Positions 51,836-60,792 of a DNA stretch of 64,000 nucleotides are shown here, piece by piece (within the stretch, counting starts at the first letter, position 1; each line of letters begins with the position of its first letter). The DNA comes from Pedobacter sp. HDW13 (GTDB lineage: Bacteria; Bacteroidota; Bacteroidia; Sphingobacteriales; Sphingobacteriaceae): NCBI RefSeq assembly GCF_011303555.1, contig NZ_CP049868.1, positions 2,976,001 through 3,040,000 of the forward strand, read 5' to 3'. Made by a program: the position numbers and the translations under genes. The notes beneath the pieces were generated by a model. It was not told the DNA's origin and searched no databases. It saw only the letters and a program-made list of their open reading frames with translations.

Positions 51836-52544
51836 CTTGTTTGCGGTTAACAATTGAATTTAAAAATGCGGTGTGTATATTTTTGCTAAAAGGACCTTGC
51901 TGGTCTTTTAACCTTTCGGGGTGCCATTGAACAAACAACAGGAAAGGTTTTCCTTCGGGCTGCATGCGCTCCATGGCTTCAACTACGCCATCGGCCGATA
52001 ACGCACTGGCCACAAGGCCTTTTCCGGTTCTATCGGTACTTTGGTGGTGATTGCTGTTTACCAAGCCCTTATCGGTGTTTACAATATCGCTTAACCATGA
52101 TGAGGGATTGATGATAATTTCATGGTACCTGTCCGATTTATCTGGCATTTTAGCGTGGTCGAATTTGCCCCAGGTTGGAATATCGGGGATGAGCGTGCCG
52201 CCAAAAAATACATTGCCAACCTGTATGCCTCTACAAATGCCCAGAACAGGAATGGCATTAGCTTCAGTATAAGCTAAAACCTTAAATTCGAACTCATCAC
52301 GACTTTCGTCTATATCATCTTCGTAGCAAAACGGATAATATTCGGGATGCTGGTAAAAACGAGGGTGTACATCTTCACCACCGGTTAATACAATGCCCTG
52401 GCATTTTTTTATTTCGTCGAAATTATTGAGCTTATACCCCAGCTGGATCACTTCAACGGTTTCGTTATAAGATAATACCCAGTTGCGATAAATATCAAAT
52501 TTACTGCAATCAGTAACCCCAATTATTATTTTATCAGACATCAT
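51822..52544 (-). CDS. Gamma-glutamyl amidohydrolase, PuuD-like (class I glutamine amidotransferase fold)
   Basis: A 240-residue cytoplasmic hydrolase. It contains GIVLTGGEDVHPRFY, the nucleophile Cys in VLGICRGIQVGNVFFGGTLI, SNHHQSTDRTG and the His-Glu of the triad in VQWHPERL. These are features of gamma-glutamyl-gamma-aminobutyrate hydrolase PuuD (peptidase C26). The predicted step removes the glutamyl group at the end of the pathway, releasing glutamate and an amino acid. The 3' end overlaps the aldehyde dehydrogenase gene by 14 bases. A second Met at codon 2 is an alternative start. Confidence 0.9.
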   Translation of the reverse strand: MMSDKIIIGVTDCSKFDIYRNWVLSYNETVEVIQLGYKLNNFDEIKKCQGIVLTGGEDVHPRFYQHPEYYPFCYEDDIDESRDEFEFKVLAYTEANAIPVLGICRGIQVGNVFFGGTLIPDIPTWGKFDHAKMPDKSDRYHEIIINPSSWLSDIVNTDKGLVNSNHHQSTDRTGKGLVASALSADGVVEAMERMQPEGKPFLLFVQWHPERLKDQQGPFSKNIHTAFLNSIVNRKQDANH

Positions 52545-52617
52545 TATTCATTTTTTTGCCATAGATTTAACCGATTGGCATGCTTGAAGTTTTTAAATCT
52601 AATCTTATTGTTCTAAG

Positions 52618-53766
52618 TTATAATGCATTTAGATACAGTTGTTTAAAATCTTCGCGACTTACCGACTTCGGATTGTTTGGGTGAGCGAAGTCGGCAAAGG
52701 CTAAATCGGCTAGTGTTTCTATATGTTCATTTTTAACGCCAATATCACTTAATTTATGTGGAATATTAACCCTTGTATTCAAATCGAACAGATATTTTAC
52801 AACAGCATCGCCGCTTTGTTCAGGAAGCGCTAATGCAATGGCTATTTTCTTAAACCGGTCTTCGAAGCCTGCAATATTAAACTGCATGCCATAGGGAATA
52901 TTTACGGCATTGGCCAGGCCATGATGGGTATCTAAAAGAGACGATAGCGGGTGCGCCAGCGAATGTACTACGCCGAGGCCTTTCTGAAAAGCAATGGCAC
53001 CCATCATCGAAGCCATTAACATTTTGCTGCGGCTTTCTAAATCAGGATTATTAGTAGCCTGCACCAGCGAATCTTTAATCAATGAAATCCCTTCTAAAGC
53101 AATCCCATCGCACATGGGATGAAAATTTTTAGCCAGATAAGCTTCCATATTGTGTGTTAAGGCATCCATACCGGTTGCGGCAGTAATAAAGGGCGGTAAA
53201 TCCATTGTTAACTCCGGGTCTGCAAAAACAATCTGTGCCATTAATTTTGGCGAAAACAGGATTTTTTTCTGATGCGTTTCATCATCGGCAATTATGGCAC
53301 TGCGGCCAACCTCGCTTCCGGTACCAGACGTAGTTGGGATGGTGATAAAATGAGGGACATCGTTGGTTACGTAAACATCGCCGCCTATTAAATCGTCGTA
53401 TTTAAATAAATCTTCGCGATGATTAACGCGGAGTACAATGGCCCGCGCAACATCTAAGGCCGCACCGCCACCTATACCCACAATGCTGTCGCGTTGGGTG
53501 GCATCCCAGGCATCGATACCATTGTAAACATCACTCTTTACCGGGTTTTTATGGATATCGCTAAATACCTCTACCGAAATATTTTTTGCGCTTAAATCTG
53601 CAACGATGCTTTTAAAAAATGGAAGCTGTGCTATGGTGGGATCGGTAACGATTAAGGGTGCTTTTAAATTGTTTTTAACCAGATAGGCTGGCAATTCTTT
53701 TGCCGCACCTGCACCGAAACGAATGGTGGTTGGAAAGTTAAACTGATGGATCTTATCGAATATCAT
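52618..53766 (-). CDS. Iron-containing (group III) alcohol dehydrogenase
   Basis: A 382-residue dehydrogenase starting at MIFDKIHQFNFPTTIRFGAG. Features: GIGGGAALDVARAI (nucleotide binding), ITIPTTSGTGSEVGRSAII, the metal-ligand region MDALTHNMEAY, and VHSLAHPLSSLLDTHHGLAN with further metal His residues. Group III alcohol dehydrogenases oxidise primary alcohols with NAD. Its presence in a gamma-glutamylation operon suggests the substrate carries a hydroxyl group, as gamma-glutamylethanolamide does. Start chosen at ATG 53766; an upstream TTG at 53799 is poor. It lies 46 bases after the ligase stop. Confidence 0.9.
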   Translation of the reverse strand: MIFDKIHQFNFPTTIRFGAGAAKELPAYLVKNNLKAPLIVTDPTIAQLPFFKSIVADLSAKNISVEVFSDIHKNPVKSDVYNGIDAWDATQRDSIVGIGGGAALDVARAIVLRVNHREDLFKYDDLIGGDVYVTNDVPHFITIPTTSGTGSEVGRSAIIADDETHQKKILFSPKLMAQIVFADPELTMDLPPFITAATGMDALTHNMEAYLAKNFHPMCDGIALEGISLIKDSLVQATNNPDLESRSKMLMASMMGAIAFQKGLGVVHSLAHPLSSLLDTHHGLANAVNIPYGMQFNIAGFEDRFKKIAIALALPEQSGDAVVKYLFDLNTRVNIPHKLSDIGVKNEHIETLADLAFADFAHPNNPKSVSREDFKQLYLNAL

Positions 53767-53812
53767 GGAGTTTGTTTTTATCTTCTGAATTAAGTTCAAA
53801 TGGTTCTCTCGG

Positions 53813-55174
53813 TTATATAATTTCTAAATACCTTTTCAATTCCCAGTCGGTTACCACTTTAGCATATTGTTTACATTCCCATTCGCGGGTCATGGTAAAA
53901 TGATCGACGAAATCTGCGCCCAGTAATTCTTTGGCTACGTTAGAATTTTTCATCTTTTCTGTGGCTTCGAATAAATTGCGCGATAATGTTCCGTTTGATA
54001 AATCGGTATAGCCATTTCCCTTTGTTGCCGGCTGCTCCAGTTTTAGCTTGTTTTTAACGCCATACAGTCCGGCTGCCAAACAAGCAGAAATCGCAAGGTA
54101 AGGGTTGGTATCAGAGCCTACAATCCGAGTTTCTAAACGCGCGGCTTTTTTGCTTCCGGGCAGCGCACGCAATGCCGTAGTGCGGTTATCAATCCCCCAG
54201 GTTAAGGTGGTGGGTGCCCAGGCCCCTTCCACAAGGCGTTTGTAGCTGTTAATGGTTGGTGCAATCATAGGCAAAATATGTGGCAAACAATGCAACTGCC
54301 CTGCCATGTAGTTTTTCATCGTTGCACTTATTTTATCGACATCTTTTTCATCGTAAAAGAGATTGTTTTTGTGTTGATTATCCCATAAGCTCTGGTGCAC
54401 ATGACCACTGCAACCAGGTAGGTTTTCGTTAATCTTTGCCATAAAAGTAGCTAAGATACCGTGCTTGTAGGCGATTTCTTTAACAGCTGTTTTAAACAAT
54501 ATAGCCTGATCTGCGGCTTGCAGGGCATCGGCATATTTAATGGCCGCCTCGTAAACACCGGGGCCCGTTTCAGTATGCAGCCCCTCAATCGGGATATCGA
54601 ATTTATTCAGCAACTCAAACAGGTCGCTCATAAATTCATTTTTATAGCTGCTTCGCAGAATGGAGTAACCAAACATGCCTGGACTTAGCGGTTTCAGGTT
54701 GTTGAAGCCTTTTTCGTGTATTGTTTCAGGCGTTTCATCAAAATTGAACCATTCAAATTCCTGCGCAAAAATTGGTGAGAAACCTTCGTTTTCACATTCG
54801 GCAATAATCTTTTTTAGCAGTTGCCTTGGGCAAACAATATTTGGCCTGTCGTGCTCATCAATAAAATCGCCTAAAAAGAAGGGCACATCGTTTTCCCAGG
54901 GGATTTTTCTAAAAGTGGTTAAATCTATTTTGACCTGCGCGTCGGGATAGCCGGTATGCCATCCGGTGTATTTACCATTTTCGTAAGCCAGGTCGGCGGC
55001 ATCCCAACCAAAGGTAACATCGCAAAAACCTAAACGGCCTTCCACTAACGAGGCAAATTTTTCGGCGGCTACATATTTACCCCTTAAAATACCATCGATA
55101 TCTGCAACAGCTAACTTTACTTTACCCGATGGATGATTTTTAACATAATCCAGAATTTCTTTGCTTGTACTCAT
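53813..55174 (-). CDS. Glutamine synthetase-family gamma-glutamyl-amine ligase (PuuA/GlnA4-like)
   Basis: A 453-residue ligase of the glutamine synthetase fold. Landmarks: VKLAVADIDGILRGKYVAAE at the N-terminal beta-grasp, metal-site FAQEFEWFNFDETP, HTETGPGVYEAAI, GCSGHVHQSLWD, TWGIDNRTTALRALPG and AARLETRIVGSDTNPYLAIS. It lacks the features of housekeeping GlnA at the N-terminus and resembles gamma-glutamylpolyamine or gamma-glutamylethanolamide synthetases, which join glutamate to an amine at the cost of ATP. Its ATG overlaps the permease stop by one base (TAATG), tying uptake and activation together. Substrate inferred from the permease. Confidence 0.88.
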   Translation of the reverse strand: MSTSKEILDYVKNHPSGKVKLAVADIDGILRGKYVAAEKFASLVEGRLGFCDVTFGWDAADLAYENGKYTGWHTGYPDAQVKIDLTTFRKIPWENDVPFFLGDFIDEHDRPNIVCPRQLLKKIIAECENEGFSPIFAQEFEWFNFDETPETIHEKGFNNLKPLSPGMFGYSILRSSYKNEFMSDLFELLNKFDIPIEGLHTETGPGVYEAAIKYADALQAADQAILFKTAVKEIAYKHGILATFMAKINENLPGCSGHVHQSLWDNQHKNNLFYDEKDVDKISATMKNYMAGQLHCLPHILPMIAPTINSYKRLVEGAWAPTTLTWGIDNRTTALRALPGSKKAARLETRIVGSDTNPYLAISACLAAGLYGVKNKLKLEQPATKGNGYTDLSNGTLSRNLFEATEKMKNSNVAKELLGADFVDHFTMTREWECKQYAKVVTDWELKRYLEII

Positions 55175-56487
55175 TAATCAACCTTTTTAAAAAGTTTATA
55201 TAGTAGAAATATGCCTAAAACAATGCCCGAATAAATTAATCCTAATTTAAGATTATAAATCAGCATTGCGATAAATGAAACACATGAAATAATTAGTGCA
55301 ATAACAGGAAACAGCGGGTAAACAGGTGTCTTAAACGGTCGCAGCATTTCGGGTTTGCTTTTGCGGAGCACCATTACCGAAATCATTGAAATGATATAAA
55401 GTGTTAAAGCCCCAAACACCGATATGATGATAATTTCGGCCGTTTTGCCTGATAGCAGTGCTATAATTCCGATTACCATATTACCGATTAATGCATTGGC
55501 CGGTGTCTGGAATTTTGGCGAAATTTTGCCCAATATTGCCGGAATACTTTTAACCCGCCCCATTTCGTAAGTAGAGCGGCCGGCTGCCAAAACCAATCCA
55601 TGGAATGAAGCTATCAGCCCAAATAAGCCAACGGTAATTAACAGGTGATACATTAAATGGTTATCACCGGTAATCATCGAAAGGGCAAGGGGAAGAGGAG
55701 AATCGGAAGTCTCGCCCGATTTTCCGTTTTTATAAACAATGGCCTCCCAACCACCAATACCAATAGTTGAAATGAAAACGAGTACACACAAGACCACCAG
55801 TGTAAATATGCCCCAGCCAAAACCTTTGCTGATATCGCGTTGCGGGTTTTTAGTTTCTTCGGCAACGTTGGCTACGCCCTCTATGCCCAGAAAAAACCAG
55901 ATGGCAAAGGGGATGGCTGCAAATACACCGCTCCAGCCGTTGGGAAAATTATTGTGAATAAGGTTCTCTGAATGGAATTTTGGCAGGGTAATTCCCGAAA
56001 ATAAAAGCAGCTCACCTACCGCTAGCACAGTAACAATAACCTCGAATGAAGCTGCGGCCTTTACGCCATATACATTTAAAGCTGTAAAGATAAAGTAAAT
56101 GGCAATGGCAGAGGTAAGAATAGGTACCTGCGGAAAGAAAGCATTAAAATAGGCGCCAATGGCAAAAGCAATGGCGGGTGGGGCAAATATAAACTCGACC
56201 ATTTGTGCAATGCCTGCAATAAAACCTACGTTTTTGCCTAAAGCGGTATTGGCATAATCGAAAACACCACCTGCTTTTGGAATGGCGCAGGCCAGCTCGG
56301 CGTAGCTGAAACTAAAGGTAACATACATTACCATAATAGCCACGGTGGCAATGGCCATGCCGAGCGTACCACCTTTTTCGAGGCCTAAATTCCAGCCAAA
56401 ATACATTCCCGAAATAACATACCCTACACCCAGTCCCCATAACATAAACGGGGTAAGTGTTTTTTTTAAGCCCTTACTTTGCTCCAT
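55174..56487 (-). CDS. APC-superfamily amine permease, ethanolamine permease-like
   Basis: A 437-residue inner-membrane protein with about twelve hydrophobic segments. Its N-terminal signature LWGLGVGYVISGMYFGWNLG followed by LEKGGTLGMAIAT, and FSFSYAELACAIPKAGGVFD, are characteristic of the ethanolamine permease (Eat/EutP-type) branch of the APC superfamily; FFLGIEGVANVAEETKNPQR is also conserved. First gene of the six-gene operon, so uptake of ethanolamine or a similar amino alcohol is the likely input. Assignment to this branch is from recalled family sequences; other amines or amino acids remain possible. Confidence 0.85.
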   Translation of the reverse strand: MEQSKGLKKTLTPFMLWGLGVGYVISGMYFGWNLGLEKGGTLGMAIATVAIMVMYVTFSFSYAELACAIPKAGGVFDYANTALGKNVGFIAGIAQMVEFIFAPPAIAFAIGAYFNAFFPQVPILTSAIAIYFIFTALNVYGVKAAASFEVIVTVLAVGELLLFSGITLPKFHSENLIHNNFPNGWSGVFAAIPFAIWFFLGIEGVANVAEETKNPQRDISKGFGWGIFTLVVLCVLVFISTIGIGGWEAIVYKNGKSGETSDSPLPLALSMITGDNHLMYHLLITVGLFGLIASFHGLVLAAGRSTYEMGRVKSIPAILGKISPKFQTPANALIGNMVIGIIALLSGKTAEIIIISVFGALTLYIISMISVMVLRKSKPEMLRPFKTPVYPLFPVIALIISCVSFIAMLIYNLKLGLIYSGIVLGIFLLYKLFKKVD

Positions 56488-56740
56488 ATGTGCCTGCCAT
56501 ATTAATTAGGTTTACAATGATTTGCTCGAAAATGATAAAACTATTGGCCTCGGTATCTGCTGTTTAAATTAGTGATTTTTTTATTCTTATCTTATAAATT
56601 AATGGGGTATTTCGGTTTAATTAACGGCGCTTAGTGTTATCGTTTTTTAATCAATATCCGGTTGGTGAATGAAAAGTACCATATAGGTTGAGGAGTTTAA
56701 TTTTTTTGACAGAACTTATAGATGTGGACTTAAATAAAAA

Positions 56741-56766
56741 AAGCCAGTAGGTTTTTCTACTGGCTT
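56741..56766 (-). terminator. Terminator of the YiaA-like gene (minus strand)
   Basis: Perfect 10-base stem AAGCCAGTAG / CTACTGGCTT with a six-base loop; on the minus strand it is followed by seven T residues. It lies six bases past the YiaA-like stop codon. Confidence 0.9.
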
Positions 56767-56772
56767 TACTTA

Positions 56773-57180
56773 CTATTCCGAATCCCGGTTTTTATTCACA
56801 ATCTGACTATCCCTCGTATTCTTCTGCACCGTAATGGCACCAAATAACGAGAGTAGAAAGGCAAAAGCATAAAAACCTTTCTCGCTTGGTAAAAGTGTTG
56901 CATTCCACAAACCGATTACCAGTAGGGTGATGGTTAACAGTGTCGAAAACCAGCTTAACCCATAATAAATTTCTGTAACGGGAATGCCTTCCAGTTTATC
57001 GCGAACAGCTTTTTGTAAAGAAATTACGGCAAAAAGGCCAAACATCAATACGGTAAAATAATATCCTTTTTCGTTTAGGAGCATATCAGAACGCCACAAG
57101 CCTACAATAAAGCCGATCATTCCGATACCTAATGCAATCCAGGCGGCTGCCACGAATGCATTCGATGGTTTTTGATTCAT
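56773..57180 (-). CDS. YiaA-like inner-membrane protein
   Basis: A 135-residue membrane protein with four hydrophobic helices in two similar halves: IGFIVGLWRSDMLLNEKGYY with FTVLMFGLFAVISLQKAVRD, and LVIGLWNATLLPSEKGFYAF with FLLSLFGAITVQKNTRD. The duplicated GLW......EKG(Y/F)Y motif is that of the YiaA/YiaB family. Function is not known. Monocistronic, with its own terminator. Confidence 0.87.
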   Translation of the reverse strand: MNQKPSNAFVAAAWIALGIGMIGFIVGLWRSDMLLNEKGYYFTVLMFGLFAVISLQKAVRDKLEGIPVTEIYYGLSWFSTLLTITLLVIGLWNATLLPSEKGFYAFAFLLSLFGAITVQKNTRDSQIVNKNRDSE

Positions 57181-57337
57181 TGTTTTGAGATTTAATTTAA
57201 TTCAATTGAAAACGCTAAAGCATTATAAAAGGTATAAAAATAGAAATATTAGTTTAGCGTGAGCGAGATACTTTCGCCCAGATCAGCAGTCAAGGCGAAC
57301 AATCGCAATTTTTAGCTAAAAATATTATATTAGTAAT

Positions 57338-58834
57338 ATGCTAACATTGCTTACTTCGGCGCAGATGCGCCACGCCGATCAGTTTACCATTGCCAATAAG
57401 CCCATTGCGTCCATCGATTTGATGGAAAAAGCTGCCCGTGCATTTGTACAATGTTTTATCAGGGATGAATTTGATGCGAGCAAGAGCATTGCAATTTTTT
57501 GCGGGAAAGGCAATAACGGTGGCGATGGTTTGGCCATCGCGCACCTGCTTTTGGTTAATGGCTACGATAACGTTAAAGTTTACGTCGTAAATTTTAGTGC
57601 GAAACAAACTGATGATTTTGCAATTAACCTGCAAAGGCTGGATGAATCGCGCTGTAAAAAAGCCATCATTAACCAGCCCGGTGATTTAAAACACATTAAG
57701 CCCGATTTAATTATTGACGCCATTTTAGGCTCGGGCTTAAATAAACCTTTAACCGGCGATTATGCCGAGTTGGCGCATGCCATCAATAAGCTAAATAAAA
57801 AGGTGTATGCAGTTGATGTACCCACCGGTTTTTTTGCAGAGGATAGATTAACAGACAGCTATAATGGAATAAAGGCCTATAAAACTATCTGTTTTCAACG
57901 GCCAAAAATAAATTTTTTCTTCCCCGAATCGGCCCTGGCGACTGAAAAGTATGAGGTAGCAGATATTGAGCTGGATGAAGATTTTATCAGGCACCAGGAT
58001 ACGGAGTTTTACCTCACTGAAGAAAAAGACATTCAAAAAATACTTAAAAAGCGCAAACTCTTTAGCCATAAAGGTACTTATGGGCATGCACTCATTATTG
58101 CTGGCAATACCAATACTATGGGGGCGGCTTTACTGGCCTCAATGGCTTGTTTGCATAGCGGAGCAGGTTTAACTACCACTTGCGTACCCGAAAGTGGACT
58201 AACAGCACTCAATACCACTTTGCCAGAGATAATGGCTTTGCCCAGGGTAGAATATATGCGCATTGAGCATCTGGCAAAATACCAGACCATTGCCATTGGT
58301 CCGGGTTTAGGCGTTGATGCTGAAAATGAAAGGCTGTTAGAAAGCCTGATTATGGCCAATCGCGAATTGATAATAGATGCCGATGCCCTGAATATTTTAG
58401 CAGAAAGACCAGATCTGACTAAAAAATTAGCTAAAAATTCAATTCTTACCCCGCATGTTAAAGAATTCGACCGTTTATTTGGCGAGCACAATACCTGGTG
58501 GGACCGAGTACAAACGGCCAGAGAACAAGCCCGGCTGCTGCAAATTGTAATTATACTTAAAAACCAATATACCTTTGTTTGTTTACCTACTGGTAAGGTT
58601 CACATCAACCCAACCGGAAACCCGGCCATGGCGCAGGGTGGTATGGGCGACGTTTTAACTGGGATTATTTCGGCTTTGGTAGCGCAAAAATATACAGCTG
58701 CTGATGCGGCTATCGCAGGCTGCTATATTCATGGCCAAACAGGCGACGATTTGGCAAAAGAACAATTTGTAGTTACCGCATCGCAGCTTGCCCTAAACAT
58801 TGCAAAAGAAATTAAAGTGCTAATATCCAAATAG
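57338..58834 (+). CDS. nnr: Bifunctional NAD(P)HX epimerase/dehydratase
   Basis: A 498-residue cytoplasmic fusion that repairs hydrated NADH and NADPH. Residues about 1-215 are the YjeF N-terminal epimerase (DLMEKAARAFVQC, FCGKGNNGGDGLAIAHLLLV, VDVPTGF). Residues about 225-495 are the ribokinase-like dehydratase (KGTYGHALIIAGNTNTMGAA, GPGLGVDAENERLLE, LTPHVKEFDRLF, NPAMAQGGMGDVLTGI). Both halves keep their signature motifs and the length is standard for the NnrE-NnrD fusion. Single gene. Confidence 0.96.
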   Translation: MLTLLTSAQMRHADQFTIANKPIASIDLMEKAARAFVQCFIRDEFDASKSIAIFCGKGNNGGDGLAIAHLLLVNGYDNVKVYVVNFSAKQTDDFAINLQRLDESRCKKAIINQPGDLKHIKPDLIIDAILGSGLNKPLTGDYAELAHAINKLNKKVYAVDVPTGFFAEDRLTDSYNGIKAYKTICFQRPKINFFFPESALATEKYEVADIELDEDFIRHQDTEFYLTEEKDIQKILKKRKLFSHKGTYGHALIIAGNTNTMGAALLASMACLHSGAGLTTTCVPESGLTALNTTLPEIMALPRVEYMRIEHLAKYQTIAIGPGLGVDAENERLLESLIMANRELIIDADALNILAERPDLTKKLAKNSILTPHVKEFDRLFGEHNTWWDRVQTAREQARLLQIVIILKNQYTFVCLPTGKVHINPTGNPAMAQGGMGDVLTGIISALVAQKYTAADAAIAGCYIHGQTGDDLAKEQFVVTASQLALNIAKEIKVLISK

Positions 58835-58968
58835 TTTGTTTAATAGGTCGTAGTGCGGTTGTGGAAAAAAAGCCAGCTTAAACTTTGTGCTTCCTGCCTG
58901 TAAATGTATAGTTTAAAGGGAAAATTAAAATAACAGATATCTTAAACTTACGGAAAACTTAAATTATT

Positions 58969-59670
58969 ATGGCACAAAGGGAGTACACACTGAATGAACT
59001 AATTCAGGAATCGGCAGAAAATCCACACGAAAATGATTTTTTCGAATTAGAAAAGCCTGCCATGCTGGAGGTAAACTTAAAGAACCAAAAGATTTTGGCC
59101 AAAGCCGGTTCAATGGTTGCTTACATCGGCAATATCGACTTTAAAAGAGAAGGTTTATTGAGCAAAGGATTAGGTGGTTTGCTAAAAAAAGCCATATCGG
59201 GCGAAGGCACCTCACTGATGCATGCTGCGGGTACAGGTAAACTCTACCTGGCCGATGAAGGCAAGAAAGTAAAAATTATTAAACTACAGAACGAAGCCGT
59301 TTTTGTGAACGGTAATGATGTACTGGCTTTAGAAGAAAGCGTCAAAAACGAAATTAAAATGCTGAAAAGTATTGCTGGTATGATGAGCGGAGGTTTATTT
59401 CAAGTGAAGCTATCGGGCAGTGGTTATATTGCCATTACCACCCATGGCGAGCCTATTCTGTTGCGGGTTACCGGCAACCAGCCGGTTTATACTGATCCGA
59501 ATGCTACTGTAGCCTGGTCTGAAAACCTTAGCCCAAATATTAAAACCAATTTAACCTTCGGTTCTTTTATTGGCAGGGGTAGTGGCGAATCTTTCCAGCT
59601 GGAGTTTTTTGGTGAAGGATGGGTATTGGTACAGCCTTACGAAGAAGTAAAATATGCAGCAAAATCTTAA
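58969..59670 (+). CDS. AIM24 / TIGR00266-family protein
   Basis: A 233-residue soluble beta-rich protein. The core matches the AIM24 family: MLEVNLKNQKILAKAGSMVA, LLSKGLGGLLKKAISGEGTS, GTGKLYLADEGKKVKIIKLQ and the C-terminal GRGSGESFQLEFFGEGWVLV with QPYEE. These proteins have a duplicated tryptophan-RNA-binding-attenuator-like fold. No enzymatic role is established. It stands alone between nnr and a repeat palindrome. Confidence 0.9.
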   Translation: MAQREYTLNELIQESAENPHENDFFELEKPAMLEVNLKNQKILAKAGSMVAYIGNIDFKREGLLSKGLGGLLKKAISGEGTSLMHAAGTGKLYLADEGKKVKIIKLQNEAVFVNGNDVLALEESVKNEIKMLKSIAGMMSGGLFQVKLSGSGYIAITTHGEPILLRVTGNQPVYTDPNATVAWSENLSPNIKTNLTFGSFIGRGSGESFQLEFFGEGWVLVQPYEEVKYAAKS

Positions 59671-59751
59671 GTTGGTTGTCTTTCGGTTGGTGGCAACATA
59701 AAGCAGGATTTTCTAAACCCATTATCACTGACAGACTTCAATAAAAAGCTT

Positions 59752-59853
59752 CGTCATTGCGAGGAGGAACGAGAAAGCAATCCTACAACAATCGCTATAA
59801 CTTATAGTTTAAGATTGCTTCGTCGGCTGAAAAAAAGCCTTCTCGCAATGACG
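59752..59853. repeat. REP-like palindrome, copy 2
   Basis: Left arm CGTCATTGCGAGGAGGAACG then AGAAAGCAATCC; right arm AGATTGCTTCGTCGGCTGA, then TTCTCGCAATGACG. Same terminal sequence (CGTCATTGCGA ... TCGCAATGACG) and internal AGCAAT / ATTGCT units as the copy at 7706, with a longer centre. Confidence 0.7.
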
Positions 59854-59872
59854 ATCAGAAGAAAATGAAAAC

Positions 59873-59907
59873 AAAAAATCCCTGCAGTTTCAATGCCGGG
59901 ATTTTTT
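59873..59907. terminator. Bidirectional terminator between AIM24 and anti-sigma genes
   Basis: AAAAAATCCC / GGGATTTTTT stem, giving T-runs on both strands, between convergent genes. Confidence 0.85.
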
Positions 59908-59928
59908 ATATCGGTTTATAATTTCTAT

Positions 59929-60792
59929 CTATACGCCACCCATTACGGTAAGCTTATCCATTGTAGGGTTTATGCTTCCGCCCATAGGTTCTATGGTTAC
60001 TGCAAAAGCTTGTGCTTCCTGTATGGCCGGCATTTTAACCAGTGCTTCGTTCGAAGTAGAATCGTTTTTGCCAAATACGCCTAAGCTTACCGGTTTACCG
60101 TTTACCATGGCCCATAACTGATATTCGTGCTCCTTATCGGTTTTAGGTAAATCCATAGCCACATAGTTAATCAATACGCTTTTATCTTTTTTATTCCAAT
60201 ACACCTTCATTTTAGCGGTAGGACTAAAGGCCTGGCCTTTCATACTGATAGTTGCCCATTCCTGACTATCGGCCATTGCAGCCATATTGCCCAAACCCTG
60301 GTTTTCAAATTCCAGTTTGCTTACTACGCCGGCAAATTTTTGTTTATCCAGGTTTAAACTGGCAATCTGGTCGTGTGCATCAGTTAGCTTACTATAAGTA
60401 ATAAACAGGGCGGCCATACTCACAATCAATAAAGCTACACAAGCTACAAGTGCGTAACGTAAAGTTCTCACTTTACCATCGCTTTCATCCAAACGTATAA
60501 TTCTTGGTTCTTCTGTATTAATAGGAGCGGGTTGAAAAGGTTCCTGTACTTTAACTTCGCTTAATCCCAGTTTTTCGAATAATCTTGTTTCTACATCTGC
60601 AGATGGTTCTACAGCATTTTGCATAGCATATTGCTCAATAGCCTGCTCAATAGCGGCTATTTCATCCCTAACCTCAAGGTGTTGAGATGCCATTTCCTCT
60701 ACCTGCAGCGCTTCTTCGGGTGATAAATCACCTAAAACGTACAACTCGAGTACTCCAGATTCTATATATGCCTTTAAATTTTCCACGCTCAA
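59929..60792 (-). CDS. RskA-type membrane anti-sigma factor
   Basis: A 287-residue protein. The cytoplasmic N-terminal domain (SGVLELYVLGDLSPEEALQV, ASQHLEVRDEIAAIEQAIEQ) is the sigma-binding zinc-less ASD-type region; one transmembrane helix lies at about 111-131 (ALVACVALLIVSMAALFITY); the extracytoplasmic domain contains KMKVYWNKKDKSVLINYVAM, EHEYQLWAMVNGKPVSLGVF and FAVTIEPMGGS, the anti-sigma-K/RskA signature. Its start overlaps the sigma gene stop by four bases (ATGA). Expected to restrain the partner sigma factor until an envelope signal, probably by regulated proteolysis. Confidence 0.92.
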   Translation of the reverse strand: MSVENLKAYIESGVLELYVLGDLSPEEALQVEEMASQHLEVRDEIAAIEQAIEQYAMQNAVEPSADVETRLFEKLGLSEVKVQEPFQPAPINTEEPRIIRLDESDGKVRTLRYALVACVALLIVSMAALFITYSKLTDAHDQIASLNLDKQKFAGVVSKLEFENQGLGNMAAMADSQEWATISMKGQAFSPTAKMKVYWNKKDKSVLINYVAMDLPKTDKEHEYQLWAMVNGKPVSLGVFGKNDSTSNEALVKMPAIQEAQAFAVTIEPMGGSINPTMDKLTVMGGV

